From NCBI GenBank assembly GCA_937883885.1, contig CAKZXL010000783.1:1-27252 (forward strand): a stretch of DNA of 27,252 nucleotides, written 5' to 3'. Of this stretch, positions 7,875 to 16,274 are shown one piece after another. This DNA is from an uncultured Aquincola sp. (GTDB lineage Bacteria; Pseudomonadota; Gammaproteobacteria; Burkholderiales; Burkholderiaceae). The position numbers were made by a program, and so were the translations under genes. Below the pieces are notes generated by a model that saw nothing but the letters and a program-made list of their open reading frames with translations, was not told the DNA's origin and made no database searches. Position 1 is the stretch's first letter. Each line of letters starts with the position of its first letter.

Positions 7875-8348
7875 ATGACCCACCGCAAACACAGCCACGC
7901 ATTTGGAACTATCACCCTGACCGTTACGGCCTGCCTGCTTTTATGGGGTTTTCAGTTGCCAGCTTGGGCTGGTGACGCTACCCAGGTTGAGCCACTGGCG
8001 CTACGCAAGATCATGCAGGAACTCGGGCGCAACATGCAGGCTATTACCGGTGCGATTTCGCAGGAGGAATGGGTTCAGGTCGTTCAGCTCGCCCCAAAAG
8101 TTGCTGCACACCCCGAGCCACCGCTTACTGAAAAAATGCGCATCCTTGCTTACCTCGGCGCTGATGCGACCAAGTTCAGAAACTTTGACGCGCAGACTCA
8201 CGAGGCGGCGCTGGCCATGAAGCTGGCTGCTGCGAGCAGCGACGGCAAGGCGGTGATCCAATCATTCGCCCACGTGCAGGAAAGCTGCTTGGGCTGCCAC
8301 CAAGCTTTCCGTAAACCTTTCGTGGAGCATTTTTATGGAGCACGCTAA
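7875..8348 (+). CDS. Secreted c-type cytochrome (c'/c556-like) encoded in the efflux operon
   Basis: 157 residues from the ATG at 7875 (ribosome site AGGAG at 7864-7868). The signal peptide covers about residues 1-32 and is likely cut after AWA. The mature part is all-helical in appearance, with one heme-binding CxxCH (C138, C141, H142) very near the C-terminus. A Met-bearing first helix (IMQELGRNMQAI) could supply the second heme ligand. A C-terminal CxxCH on a four-helix bundle is the layout of the cytochrome c'/c556 family. It follows the ATPase by 28 bp and overlaps the outer-membrane factor gene by 14 bp, so it belongs to the operon. A heme protein in an ABC efflux operon is unusual. Electron-transfer, redox-sensing or ligand-binding roles are all guesses. 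Confidence 0.85.
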   Translation: MTHRKHSHAFGTITLTVTACLLLWGFQLPAWAGDATQVEPLALRKIMQELGRNMQAITGAISQEEWVQVVQLAPKVAAHPEPPLTEKMRILAYLGADATKFRNFDAQTHEAALAMKLAAASSDGKAVIQSFAHVQESCLGCHQAFRKPFVEHFYGAR

Positions 8349-9822
8349 AACATGCCAGCGCCCCATCAGCCTCGAAAGACGGCTTGCGGCAACTTACCTG
8401 GTAGCTGGTCTGGTCACCGCCGGTCTGGCCGGTTGCGCCGCCGGCCCTGATTTTCAGCGTCCCACCGCACCCGATGTGGCTCGCTACACTGCAACACCGG
8501 TGGCTGATAGAACCGCGTCCGCTCCCACGCAGTTCGGCGAAACACAACGTCTAGTCGAAGGGCTTCCGATCGAAACGCAATGGTGGCAAAGCTTGGGTTC
8601 ATCCACACTCGACGGACTGATCAACGAAGCTTTCCATGTCAGCCCGACGCTGGCGAGCATCAGCGCCAATTTGCGACAGGCGCAGGAGCTTCTTGCCGCA
8701 CAGGCGGGCTCGACGCAATATCCACAGGTAGATGTCGCACTGGGATCTCAGCGCCAGCAAATGAGTCCCAGTAGCCAAGGGTTGAGCGGAGACGCACGTC
8801 AATTCAGCCTCTACAACGCCAGCGTTGGCGTGCATTACAACCTCGATCTGGCTGGCGGCAACCGGCGCGCACTCGAAGCCTTGGCTGCTCGCGCCGACTA
8901 CCGTCGCTTCGAACTGAATGCTGCGCGCCTGGCCCTTGCCGGCAACATGGCAACCGCTGCCATTACCCGAGCACGCCTCGCCGCGCAACTAGAAGCCACT
9001 ACTGCCATTTTGCGCGTGCAGGATGAGCAACTGCGCCTAGCCCATGAACGCGTGCGTATCGGTCAGGCCTCACCTGATGAAGCGTTGAGCCTACAAGCTC
9101 AGGCGGAGCAAACGCGGGCAGAACTGCCTGCGCTGCGTAAACAACTGCAACAAACCGAACATCTACTGGCGGTGCTAGCCGGTCGTGCCCCAGGCACGGG
9201 TGGCATCCCGGCCTTCACTCTGGCCGATTTCACTCTGCCCGTCGAGATGCCGCTCGTCGTGCCCTCAGAACTGGTGCGCCGCCGACCGGATATCCAGGCG
9301 TCAGAGGCGCTGTTGCATGCGGCCAATGCAGACTATGGTGTGGCTGTCGCCAAGCTCTACCCACAGATCAACCTGAGCGCCAACCTTGGCTCTCAAGCGC
9401 TGACCACCGGTACCCTGTTCGGTGGTGGCTCGGCAGTGTGGGGCCTGGTTGCGCAGCTCACCCAGCCTCTTTTTAATCCAGGGCTACCCGCTGAAAAAAG
9501 AGCGGCGCTCGCCGCTTTTGATGCCGCCGCAGCCAATTACCAGAGCGTCGTATTGGAGTCTTTGCGTAACGTCGCCGACACCCTGCGCGCGGTGGAAAGC
9601 GATGCACAAACTTTGACTGCCCTCGCTGCCGCTGATATGGCTGCACAGGCCTCCTTGCAGTCGGTCGAGCGGCAATACCGGCTGGGCGCGGCCAGCTACC
9701 TGCAACTGCTCATCGCGCAGCAACAGGCACAGTCAATCCGGATCAATATGGTTGCGGCCCAGGCACAACGCCTAGTCGATAGTGTTGCTTTATATCAGGC
9801 CCTGGGAGGTGGTGTCAGTTAA
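8335..9822 (+). CDS. NodT-family outer-membrane efflux lipoprotein
   Basis: 495 residues. The lipoprotein signal has an LAGC box with the acceptor Cys at residue 34. Two OEP (TolC-like) repeats follow, with landmarks GPDFQRP, WWQSLGSSTLDGLINEAF, SPTLASISANLRQAQE, VPSELVRRRPDIQASEALLHAANADYGVA, YPQINLSANLG and VERQYRLGAASYLQLLIAQQQ. As a trimer it would form the outer-membrane channel and periplasmic tunnel of a tripartite pump with the HlyD adaptor. It is the last gene of the cargo operon; the res region of the transposon follows. Confidence 0.95.
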   Translation: MEHAKTCQRPISLERRLAATYLVAGLVTAGLAGCAAGPDFQRPTAPDVARYTATPVADRTASAPTQFGETQRLVEGLPIETQWWQSLGSSTLDGLINEAFHVSPTLASISANLRQAQELLAAQAGSTQYPQVDVALGSQRQQMSPSSQGLSGDARQFSLYNASVGVHYNLDLAGGNRRALEALAARADYRRFELNAARLALAGNMATAAITRARLAAQLEATTAILRVQDEQLRLAHERVRIGQASPDEALSLQAQAEQTRAELPALRKQLQQTEHLLAVLAGRAPGTGGIPAFTLADFTLPVEMPLVVPSELVRRRPDIQASEALLHAANADYGVAVAKLYPQINLSANLGSQALTTGTLFGGGSAVWGLVAQLTQPLFNPGLPAEKRAALAAFDAAAANYQSVVLESLRNVADTLRAVESDAQTLTALAAADMAAQASLQSVERQYRLGAASYLQLLIAQQQAQSIRINMVAAQAQRLVDSVALYQALGGGVS

Positions 9823-9952
9823 GGCTATGCCCTAACCTGATGTCAGATGTTGAGCACAAACAACGTCAGAGTAGAGTGTGAATTTATATTTATTGACACA
9901 TTCAGTCAAGGGTAATAGATTTCATCCTGACATTTTTACCTTTGGAGGCATC
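9823..9952 (+). promoter_or_regulatory. res (resolution) region and tnpR/tnpA promoter of the transposon
   Basis: This is the 130-bp AT-richer gap between the cargo and tnpR, where Tn21-type elements place their three resolvase sites. It contains CCTGATGTCAGATGTTG, CAACGTCAGAG and TCATCCTGACA, which look like resolvase half-sites. A promoter-like TTGACA (9893-9898) with TAGATT 17 bp later (9916-9921) lies inside, consistent with resolvase repressing its own transcription. I could not define the three subsites exactly. Confidence 0.6.
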
Positions 9953-10510
9953 TTGCAAGGTCAACGTATCGGCTACGTCCGCGTCAGCAGCTTCGACCAG
10001 AATCCTGATCGACAACTGGAACAAATAGAAGTCGGCAAGGTATTCACCGATAAGGCTTCAGGCAAGGACACACAACGTCCCGAACTTGAAAGGCTGCTGG
10101 CCTTCGTCCGCGAGGGCGACACCGTGGTGGTGCATAGCATGGACAGGTTGGCACGCAACCTTGATGACCTGCGCCGCATCGTCCAAGGGCTGACACAACG
10201 GGGCGTGCGCATGGAGTTCGTCAAAGAAGGGCTGACGTTCACCGGCGAGGACTCACCGATGGCCAATCTGATGCTGTCGGTCATGGGAGCCTTCGCTGAG
10301 TTCGAGCGCGCCCTGATCCGCGAACGTCAGCGCGAGGGAATCGTGCTGGCCAAGCAGCGCGGTGCCTACCGGGGACGAAAGAAATCGCTGAACAGCGAAC
10401 AAATTGCCGAGTTGAAACGGCGAGTTGCGGCAGGCGACCAAAAAACCTTGGTGGCCCGTGACTTCGGCATCAGCCGCGAAACCTTGTACCAGTACCTGCG
10501 GGAAGACTGA
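9953..10510 (+). CDS. tnpR: Transposon resolvase TnpR (serine recombinase)
   Basis: 185 residues from a TTG start at 9953, 5 nt after GGAGG; the family begins M-Q-G-x-R-I-G-Y-V-R at this point, so the open frame upstream to 9878 is not used. The catalytic Ser is S12 in YVRVSSFDQ. The family motifs [47 protein letters not shown] and a C-terminal helix-turn-helix ([18 protein letters not shown]) are present. It resolves cointegrates at the res region directly upstream. It is close in sequence style to Tn21/Tn501 resolvases. Confidence 0.97.
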   Translation: MQGQRIGYVRVSSFDQNPDRQLEQIEVGKVFTDKASGKDTQRPELERLLAFVREGDTVVVHSMDRLARNLDDLRRIVQGLTQRGVRMEFVKEGLTFTGEDSPMANLMLSVMGAFAEFERALIRERQREGIVLAKQRGAYRGRKKSLNSEQIAELKRRVAAGDQKTLVARDFGISRETLYQYLRED

Positions 10511-10512
10511 CC

Positions 10513-13485
10513 ATGCCACGCCGCTCAATCCTGTCCGCCACCGAGCGCGAAAGTCTGCTGGCACTGCCAGATGCCAAAGACGAACTGATACGGCACTACA
10601 CGTTCAACGAAACCGACCTGTCGGTGATCCGTCAGCGTCGCGGCGCCGCGAATCGATTGGGCTTCGCCGTGCAGCTTTGCTACTTGCGATTCCCTGGCAT
10701 CTTCTTGGGCGTCGATGAACCTCCATTTCCGCCCCTGCTGCGCATGGTGGCCGCACAACTCAAGGTGCCGGTGGAAAGCTGGAACGATTACGGCCAGCGC
10801 GAGCAGACACGGCGGGAGCACTTGGTCGAGCTGCAAACGGTGTTTGGATTCAAGCCCTTCACCATGAGTCACTACCGGCAAGCCGTGCATACACTGACCG
10901 AACTGGCCTTGCAAACAGACAAAGGCATTGTGCTGGCCAGCACCCTTGTTGAAAACCTGCGGCGGCAGAGCATCATCCTACCCGCCATGAATGCCATCGA
11001 GCGCGCAAGCGCCGAGGCCATTACCCGTGCCAACCGGAGCATCCATGCGGCATTGGCCGATTCCTTGATACCTGTCCATCGCCAGCGCCTGGACGAACTG
11101 CTCAAGCGCAAGGATGGTAGCAAAATGACGTGGCTAGCGTGGCTGCGCCAATCGCCCGCCAAGCCGAACTCGCGCCACATGCTTGAACACATCGAACGCC
11201 TCAAAGCCTGGCAGGCGCTTGACCTACCTGCTGGCATCGAACGGCAGGTACACCAAAACCGCTTGCTCAAGATCGCCCGCGAGGGCGGCCAGATGACGCC
11301 CGCCGACCTGGCCAAGTTCGAGTCGCAGCGGCGTTACGCCACCTTGGTAGCACTGGCCATCGAGGGCATGGCCACCGTCACTGATGAAATCATCGACCTT
11401 CACGACCGCATCATCGGCAAGCTGTTCAATGCGGCCAAGAACAAGCATCAACAGCAGTTCCAGGCTTCCGGCAAGGCGATCAACGACAAGGTGCGGATGT
11501 ATGGGCGCATCGGTCAGGCGCTGATTGAAGCCAAACAAAGCGGCGGCGATCCGTTCGCCGCCATCGAAGCGGTCATGCCGTGGGACACCTTCGCCGCCAA
11601 CGTCACCGAGGCGCAAACGCTGGCGCGGCCTGCCGATTTTGATTTCCTGCACCATATCGGCGAGAGTTACGCCACGCTGCGCCGCTATGCGCCGCAGTTC
11701 CTGGACGTGCTCAAACTGCGCGCCGCGCCCACCGCCAAGGGTGTGCTCGATGCCATCGACGTGCTGCGCGGCATGAACAGCGACAGCGCGCGCAAGGTGC
11801 CCGCCGATGCGCCAACCGCATTCATCAAGCCGCGCTGGGCAAAGCTGGTTCTGACCGACGAGGGTATTGACCGGCGTTACTACGAGTTATGCGCCCTGTC
11901 GGAGCTGAAGAACGCACTGCGCTCTGGTGATGTTTGGGTGCAGGGTTCGCGCCAGTTCAAGGACTTCGACGAATACCTGGTGCCGATCGAGAAGTTCGCC
12001 ACCCTGAAGCTGGCCAGCGAATTGCCACTGGCCGTGGCCACCGACTGCGACCAATATCTGCATGACCGACTGGAATTATTGGAGGCGCAACTCGCCACAG
12101 TCAACCGCATGGCGGCGACCAACGACTTACCGGATGCCATCATCACCACTGCATCGGGCCTGAAGATCACGCCGCTGGACGCAGCGGTGCCAGACGCCGC
12201 GCAAGCCTTGATTGACCAGTCGGCGATGTTGCTGCCGCACCTCAAGATCACCGAGTTGCTGATGGAGGTCGATGAATGGACGGGCTTCACGCGCCACTTC
12301 ACACACCTGAAGACCGGCGACACGGCCAAGGACAAAACCTTGCTGATGACGACGATTCTGGCTGATGGTATCAATCTTGGGCTCACCAAGATGGCCGAGT
12401 CCTGCCCTGGCACCACCTACGCCAAGCTGTCTTGGCTGCAAGCCTGGCACGTTCGCGACGAAACCTATTCGACGGCGCTGGCCGAGCTGGTGAACGCACA
12501 GTTTCGACAACCCTTCGCCGGAAACTGGGGCGACGGCACCACGTCATCGTCGGACGGCCAGAACTTCCGAACCGGCAGCAAGGCAGAGAGCACCGGGCAT
12601 ATCAATCCGAAGTATGGAAGTAGCCCTGGGCGGACGTTCTATACCCATATCTCCGACCAATACGCGCCCTTCAGCGCCAAGGTGGTCAACGTCGGCTTGC
12701 GCGACTCGACCTATGTGCTCGATGGCCTGCTGTACCACGAGTCTGACTTGCGTATCGAGGAACACTACACCGACACGGCGGGCTTCACCGATCATGTGTT
12801 CGGCCTGATGCACTTTCTGGGATTCCGGTTCGCGCCGCGCATCCGCGACCTGGGCGACACCAAGCTGTTCATTCCCAAGGGCGATACTGCCTACGATGCA
12901 CTCAAGCCGATGATTAGCAGCGACAGGCTGAACATCAAGGCTATTCGCGCTCATTGGGATGAAATCCTACGGCTGGCCACTTCGATCAAGCAGGGCACGG
13001 TGACGGCCTCGCTGATGCTGCGCAAGCTCGGCAGCTATCCGCGCCAAAACGGCTTGGCCGTCGCCCTGCGCGAGCTGGGGCGCATCGAGCGCACGCTGTT
13101 CATTCTGGATTGGCTGCAAAGCGTGGAGCTGCGCCGCCGCGTCCATGCGGGGCTGAATAAGGGCGAGGCGCGCAACGCGCTGGCCAGGGCGGTCTTCTTC
13201 TACCGATTGGGTGAAATCCGCGACCGCAGTTTTGAGCAGCAGCGCTACCGGGCCAGCGGCCTCAATCTGGTGACGGCGGCCATCGTGTTGTGGAACACGG
13301 TCTATCTGGAGCGTGCCACCAGTGCTTTGCGTGCCCACGGCAAGGCGCTGGACAACACGTTGCTGCAATATCTGTCACCGCTGGGGTGGGAGCATATCAA
13401 CCTGACCGGCGATTACCTATGGCGCAGCAGTGCCAAGGTCGGTGCGGGGAAGTTCAGGCCATTGCGACCGCTGCCACCGGCTTAG
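10513..13485 (+). CDS. tnpA: Tn3-family transposase TnpA (Tn21/Tn501 subgroup)
   Basis: 990 residues, the usual full length. It begins [20 protein letters not shown] and ends [22 protein letters not shown], both typical of the Tn21 subgroup. Likely catalytic acids are D587 (EVDEWTGF), D681 ([10 protein letters not shown]) and E885 ([15 protein letters not shown]). It starts 2 bp after the tnpR stop and its own stop lies inside the right inverted repeat. It cuts and joins the 38-bp ends in replicative transposition. No frameshift or stop is seen, so it is probably active. Confidence 0.98.
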   Translation: MPRRSILSATERESLLALPDAKDELIRHYTFNETDLSVIRQRRGAANRLGFAVQLCYLRFPGIFLGVDEPPFPPLLRMVAAQLKVPVESWNDYGQREQTRREHLVELQTVFGFKPFTMSHYRQAVHTLTELALQTDKGIVLASTLVENLRRQSIILPAMNAIERASAEAITRANRSIHAALADSLIPVHRQRLDELLKRKDGSKMTWLAWLRQSPAKPNSRHMLEHIERLKAWQALDLPAGIERQVHQNRLLKIAREGGQMTPADLAKFESQRRYATLVALAIEGMATVTDEIIDLHDRIIGKLFNAAKNKHQQQFQASGKAINDKVRMYGRIGQALIEAKQSGGDPFAAIEAVMPWDTFAANVTEAQTLARPADFDFLHHIGESYATLRRYAPQFLDVLKLRAAPTAKGVLDAIDVLRGMNSDSARKVPADAPTAFIKPRWAKLVLTDEGIDRRYYELCALSELKNALRSGDVWVQGSRQFKDFDEYLVPIEKFATLKLASELPLAVATDCDQYLHDRLELLEAQLATVNRMAATNDLPDAIITTASGLKITPLDAAVPDAAQALIDQSAMLLPHLKITELLMEVDEWTGFTRHFTHLKTGDTAKDKTLLMTTILADGINLGLTKMAESCPGTTYAKLSWLQAWHVRDETYSTALAELVNAQFRQPFAGNWGDGTTSSSDGQNFRTGSKAESTGHINPKYGSSPGRTFYTHISDQYAPFSAKVVNVGLRDSTYVLDGLLYHESDLRIEEHYTDTAGFTDHVFGLMHFLGFRFAPRIRDLGDTKLFIPKGDTAYDALKPMISSDRLNIKAIRAHWDEILRLATSIKQGTVTASLMLRKLGSYPRQNGLAVALRELGRIERTLFILDWLQSVELRRRVHAGLNKGEARNALARAVFFYRLGEIRDRSFEQQRYRASGLNLVTAAIVLWNTVYLERATSALRAHGKALDNTLLQYLSPLGWEHINLTGDYLWRSSAKVGAGKFRPLRPLPPA

Positions 13486-13518
13486 CGTGCTTTATTTTCC
13501 GTTTTCTGAGACGACCCC
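13481..13518 (-). repeat. Right 38-bp terminal inverted repeat of the Tn21-like transposon
   Basis: On the - strand it reads GGGGTCGTCTCAGAAAACGG through to AGCACGCTAAG. It holds the tnpA stop codon. Confidence 0.97.
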
Positions 13519-13861
13519 TCCATCAACGGTGGGACTTGGGCGTCGGAGAACCCGACCACTGAGACAGTGGCGAGGGCCCACCCTCGTGGGTTTGCGAGTT
13601 GCTGAATGGCACCGTCATAGGCCCCAAGCTTGGTGAAGGCAAGAGCCTTGGTGGAATCACGGCTGGACGTCCAGGCAGTACGCAAGCACTTGCTTGCAAT
13701 CCACGCGGTATAGCCAGACGCGAACAGCTTTAGGCCAAATTGCCCGCCAGCAGGAATCTCATAGGCAACCGCGACTAGCACGGAGCTGGTAGTGACGACG
13801 ATGGAGAAGCCAAGACTGGTGCCGAGCGTGTAGCCAAGCGCTCCCCTAACTCCGTACGTCG
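13519..13861 (-). pseudogene. LysE-type exporter remnant, truncated at both ends
   Basis: The - strand frame encodes about 110 residues resembling the middle and C-terminal part of a LysE/RhtB amino-acid exporter: YGVRGALGYTLGTSLGFSIVV, KLFASGYTAWIASKCLRTAW, KALAFTKLGAYDGAIQQLANPRGWALA. The N-terminal end stops exactly at the IS66 left end (13862) and the C-terminal end stops at the Tn21-like right repeat (13518). Parts of the middle look altered relative to what I expect of the family. It cannot make a full transporter, which normally has about 200 residues. Confidence 0.75.
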
Positions 13862-13943
13862 GTAAGCGTCCGGCAAACCCATCTTGAGATTGCCGGGCCG
13901 GCCGCCGAGGATGGTGTCCACCAACGGGATTGAAGTGGACACC

Positions 13944-14306
13944 ATGGAAGCCAGTCAACCGGCAAAGCGCCGCCGTCATGATGCGAGCCTGAAGCAGGCA
14001 GTTCTCGAGCAGTGCGCCGCGCCTGGTGCGTCGGTGGCCAGCATCGCGCTGGCGCATGGCCTGAACGCCAACCTCGTGCACAAGTGGCGGCGCGAAGCGC
14101 GTCCTGCACCGGCCGGTCTGGGCTCAACCCATGATGTCGGTCCTGAGCCCAGGTTCATCGCGGTCACCTTGCCGCCAGCTGTGCAGCCCACCGCTGCTGA
14201 GGTGGTCCAACTGGAACTGCGCCGAGGCACGCTGACCGTCAACTGCACTTGGCCGGTGTCGTCGATGCCGCAGTGCGCGGCCTGGCTGCGCGAGATTCTG
14301 CGTTGA
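13944..14306 (+). CDS. IS66 family accessory protein TnpA (HTH, IS3/IS911-type)
   Basis: About 120 residues from the ATG at 13944 (MEASQPAKRRRHDASLKQ). The helix-turn-helix SVASIALAHGLNANLVHKWRRE lies at about residues 32-55. The start at 13944 fits the family; upstream TTG and ATG codons give non-family residues. In IS66 elements this protein is required for transposition, but its precise role is unclear. It overlaps tnpB. Confidence 0.9.
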   Translation: MEASQPAKRRRHDASLKQAVLEQCAAPGASVASIALAHGLNANLVHKWRREARPAPAGLGSTHDVGPEPRFIAVTLPPAVQPTAAEVVQLELRRGTLTVNCTWPVSSMPQCAAWLREILR

Positions 14307-14635
14307 TTCGGGTCGACGCCGTGTGGCTGGCGGTCGAGCCATTAGACATGCGCTCGGGCACAGAGTCCGCGCTGGCTCGCGTTGTGCGCGTGTTCGGCGG
14401 CGCCCATCCGCACACCGCCTACCTCTTCGCGAATCGCAGGGCCAACCGTATGAAGGTGCTCGTCCACGACGGTGTGGGCGTGTGGCTCGCAGCCAGGCGG
14501 CTCAACAAGGGCCGGTTCGCCTGGCCATGTGACGTCACCGGCACGCTGCAGCTGACGAGCCAGCAGCTCGACGCGCTGGTGCTGGGCCTGCCCTGGCAGC
14601 TCATGGGCGAGGCTGGGGTCATTCGCCTGCTCTGA
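14303..14635 (+). CDS. IS66 family insertion sequence protein TnpB
   Basis: About 110 residues. It begins with TTG at 14303, overlapping the tnpA stop, and reads IRVDAVWLAVEPLDMRSG, with YLFANRRANRMKVLVHDGVGVWLAARRLNKGRFAWP as the family core. The upstream in-frame GTG/ATG at 14249 would extend into tnpA and is less likely. This is the IS66 Orf2 family, unrelated to the IS200/IS605 TnpB nuclease. Its role is accessory in transposition. Confidence 0.9.
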   Translation: MIRVDAVWLAVEPLDMRSGTESALARVVRVFGGAHPHTAYLFANRRANRMKVLVHDGVGVWLAARRLNKGRFAWPCDVTGTLQLTSQQLDALVLGLPWQLMGEAGVIRLL

Positions 14636-14690
14636 CGCAATTGCCGGATGTGCCGATGCGCCTGCACGGCGCAAGCGGCAAGCTACCGGG

Positions 14691-16274
14691 GTGATGAACG
14701 CCGCCGAGCTGCACCACCTGGACACGCACCAGCTGCGCGAGATGGTGCAGTCGCTGCAGGCCAAGGTCCAGGCCACTGAGAGCGCGCTCACGTTCAAGCA
14801 GGCCGTCATCGACAAGATTACGCACGAGATGGCCGTGCTCAAGCGCATGAAGTTCGGCGCCAAGGCTGAGCGCTACAGCCCCGAACAGATTAGCCTCCTC
14901 GAAGAAGCCGTCGAAGCCGACCTGGAGGCACTGGCCAGCGAGATGGACCGCCTCGCACCGGGCAAGCAGGCCGTGCCCGACCGCCAGACCGCGCGACGCA
15001 TTCCACTGCCGACGCACCTGCCGCGACGCGACGTGCACCACGAGCCGCACAGCACCACTTGCCACTGCGGCTGCGCGCTCAAGCGCATTGGCGAGGACAT
15101 CGCCGAGAAGCTGGACTACCAACCCGGTGCCTTCACGGTGGAGCGTCACGTGCGCGGCAAGTGGGTGTGCGCGCGCTGCGAGACCCTGGTGCAGGCACCG
15201 GTGCCACCGCACGTCATCGACAAGGGCATTCCGACCGCCGGTCTGCTGGCCCAGGTCCTGGTGGCCAAGTATGCGGACCACCTGCCGCTGTACCGCCAGG
15301 AGAGCATCTTTGCGCGGGCTGGCATGGCGCTGTCGCGCTCCACCCTGGCACAGTGGGTCGGCGCCTGCGGCGTGCAGCTGCAGCCGCTCGTGGACGCGCT
15401 CAAGCAGGAGCTGTTGCTGCACCCTGTGCTGCACGCGGACGAAACGCCCGTGGCCATGCTCAAGCCAGGCAACGGCAAGACACACCGCGCCTACCTGTGG
15501 AGCTACTGCAGCACGCGCTTCTCCGGCATGCACGCCGTGGTCTTCGACTTCGCCGAGAGCCGCGCAGGCCAGCACGCGCGTGAGTTCCTTGGCGTGACGC
15601 CATCGGGCGGATGGCGCGGCACGCTGGTTTGCGACCAGTTCTCTGGGTACAAGGCGCTCTTCGAGATGGGCGTCGTCGAAGCGGGTTGCCTGGCCCATGC
15701 GAGGCGCAAGTTCTACGACCTGTGGGTCAGCCACCAGAGCACGGTTGCCGAACAGGCGCTGCGGTTCTTCACGCGCCTGTACGACATCGAACGGCAGTTG
15801 CAGGAGTTGAGCGCTGAGGAGCGACTCCAACGGCGCAGGAGTGAAGCCAAACCGGTGGCCGACCTGCTGCATGCGTGGTTGCTGCAGCAGCGCGCGCTGG
15901 TGCCCAGTGGCTCCGCCACGGCCCGAGCCATCCAGTACAGCCTCGGCTGCTGGAACGCACTGGCGCGCTATCTGGAGGACGGTCGGCTGCCGCCAGACAA
16001 CAACCGCGTCGAAAACCAAATCAGACCAGTGGCCCTTGGACGAGCCAACTGGTTGTTCGCCGGCAGCTTGCGTGCTGGTCGACGCGCCGCGGCCGTGATG
16101 AGCTTGGTGCACTCGGCGCGGCTCAACGGGCACGACCCTTATGCCTACCTACGCGACGTGCTGGAGCGCCTGCCCACTCAGCCTGCAAGCCGTATCGGTG
16201 AGCTCCTGCCGCACCGCTGGGTCAATGCGGATGCTGGTGATGTGCGTCGGGCACGTGTGGATGAGCATGTTTGA
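14691..16274 (+). CDS. IS66 family transposase TnpC, C-terminus altered
   Basis: 527 residues. It has an N-terminal coiled coil (about 10-45), a Cys/His zinc-ribbon-like segment (TCHCGCALKRIGEDIAEKLDYQPG, later CARC), and the DDE catalytic domain with D250 (HADETPV), D315 (VCDQFSGY) and E441 (NNRVENQIRP). The family end GELLPHRW is followed by 17 residues (VNADAGDVRRARVDEHV) that are the antisense of the EamA gene tail. The native stop has therefore been lost with the IS right end. Catalysis may survive, but the missing right repeat disables the element. It starts at GTG 14691 or ATG 14694. Confidence 0.93.
   Translation: MMNAAELHHLDTHQLREMVQSLQAKVQATESALTFKQAVIDKITHEMAVLKRMKFGAKAERYSPEQISLLEEAVEADLEALASEMDRLAPGKQAVPDRQTARRIPLPTHLPRRDVHHEPHSTTCHCGCALKRIGEDIAEKLDYQPGAFTVERHVRGKWVCARCETLVQAPVPPHVIDKGIPTAGLLAQVLVAKYADHLPLYRQESIFARAGMALSRSTLAQWVGACGVQLQPLVDALKQELLLHPVLHADETPVAMLKPGNGKTHRAYLWSYCSTRFSGMHAVVFDFAESRAGQHAREFLGVTPSGGWRGTLVCDQFSGYKALFEMGVVEAGCLAHARRKFYDLWVSHQSTVAEQALRFFTRLYDIERQLQELSAEERLQRRRSEAKPVADLLHAWLLQQRALVPSGSATARAIQYSLGCWNALARYLEDGRLPPDNNRVENQIRPVALGRANWLFAGSLRAGRRAAAVMSLVHSARLNGHDPYAYLRDVLERLPTQPASRIGELLPHRWVNADAGDVRRARVDEHV

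Larger units (their letters stand above)
4034..13518 (+). mobile_element. Tn21/Tn501-subgroup Tn3-family transposon carrying an ABC efflux operon
   Basis: A 9,485-bp element is bounded by 38-bp terminal inverted repeats (4034-4071 and 13481-13518). They differ at two positions and share the core CTCAGAAAACGGAAAATAAA. The order inside is cargo operon, res region, tnpR, tnpA, with tnpA ending inside the right repeat, as in Tn21 and Tn501. The resolvase and transposase look full-length, so transposition and cointegrate resolution are plausible. The expected 5-bp target duplication is absent: TACGT is on the left and TCCAT on the right. Both flanking genes are truncated and different (SCO1 left, LysE-like right), so a deletion or recombination followed insertion. 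The cargo is neither mercury resistance nor an integron. Confidence 0.95.
13862..16221 (+). mobile_element. IS66-family insertion sequence, right end missing
   Basis: The left end begins GTAAGCGTCCGGCAAACCCA, the typical IS66-family terminus. The three family genes follow in order: tnpA, tnpB, tnpC. No complementary GCTTAC end is found on the right. The sequence passes from the tnpC C-terminus (GELLPHRW) straight into the end of the EamA gene at about 16220. The element therefore probably lost its right repeat by deletion and is unlikely to move by itself. The exact right border is uncertain by several bases. Confidence 0.9.

Noticed and set aside
10513..13485. Mercury resistance or integron genes expected in a Tn21-type element
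   Set aside because: No mer genes, integrase or gene cassettes are present; all cargo is the efflux operon at 4176-9822.
4099..13861. GTACGTCG at 4099-4106 and at 13854-13861 as an IS66 target duplication
   Set aside because: The first copy lies inside the Tn21-like element, far from any IS66 end; an 8-bp match is likely chance.
14619..16133. 504-codon - strand frame opposite IS66 tnpC
   Set aside because: Antisense shadow; low-complexity composition and no recognisable domain.
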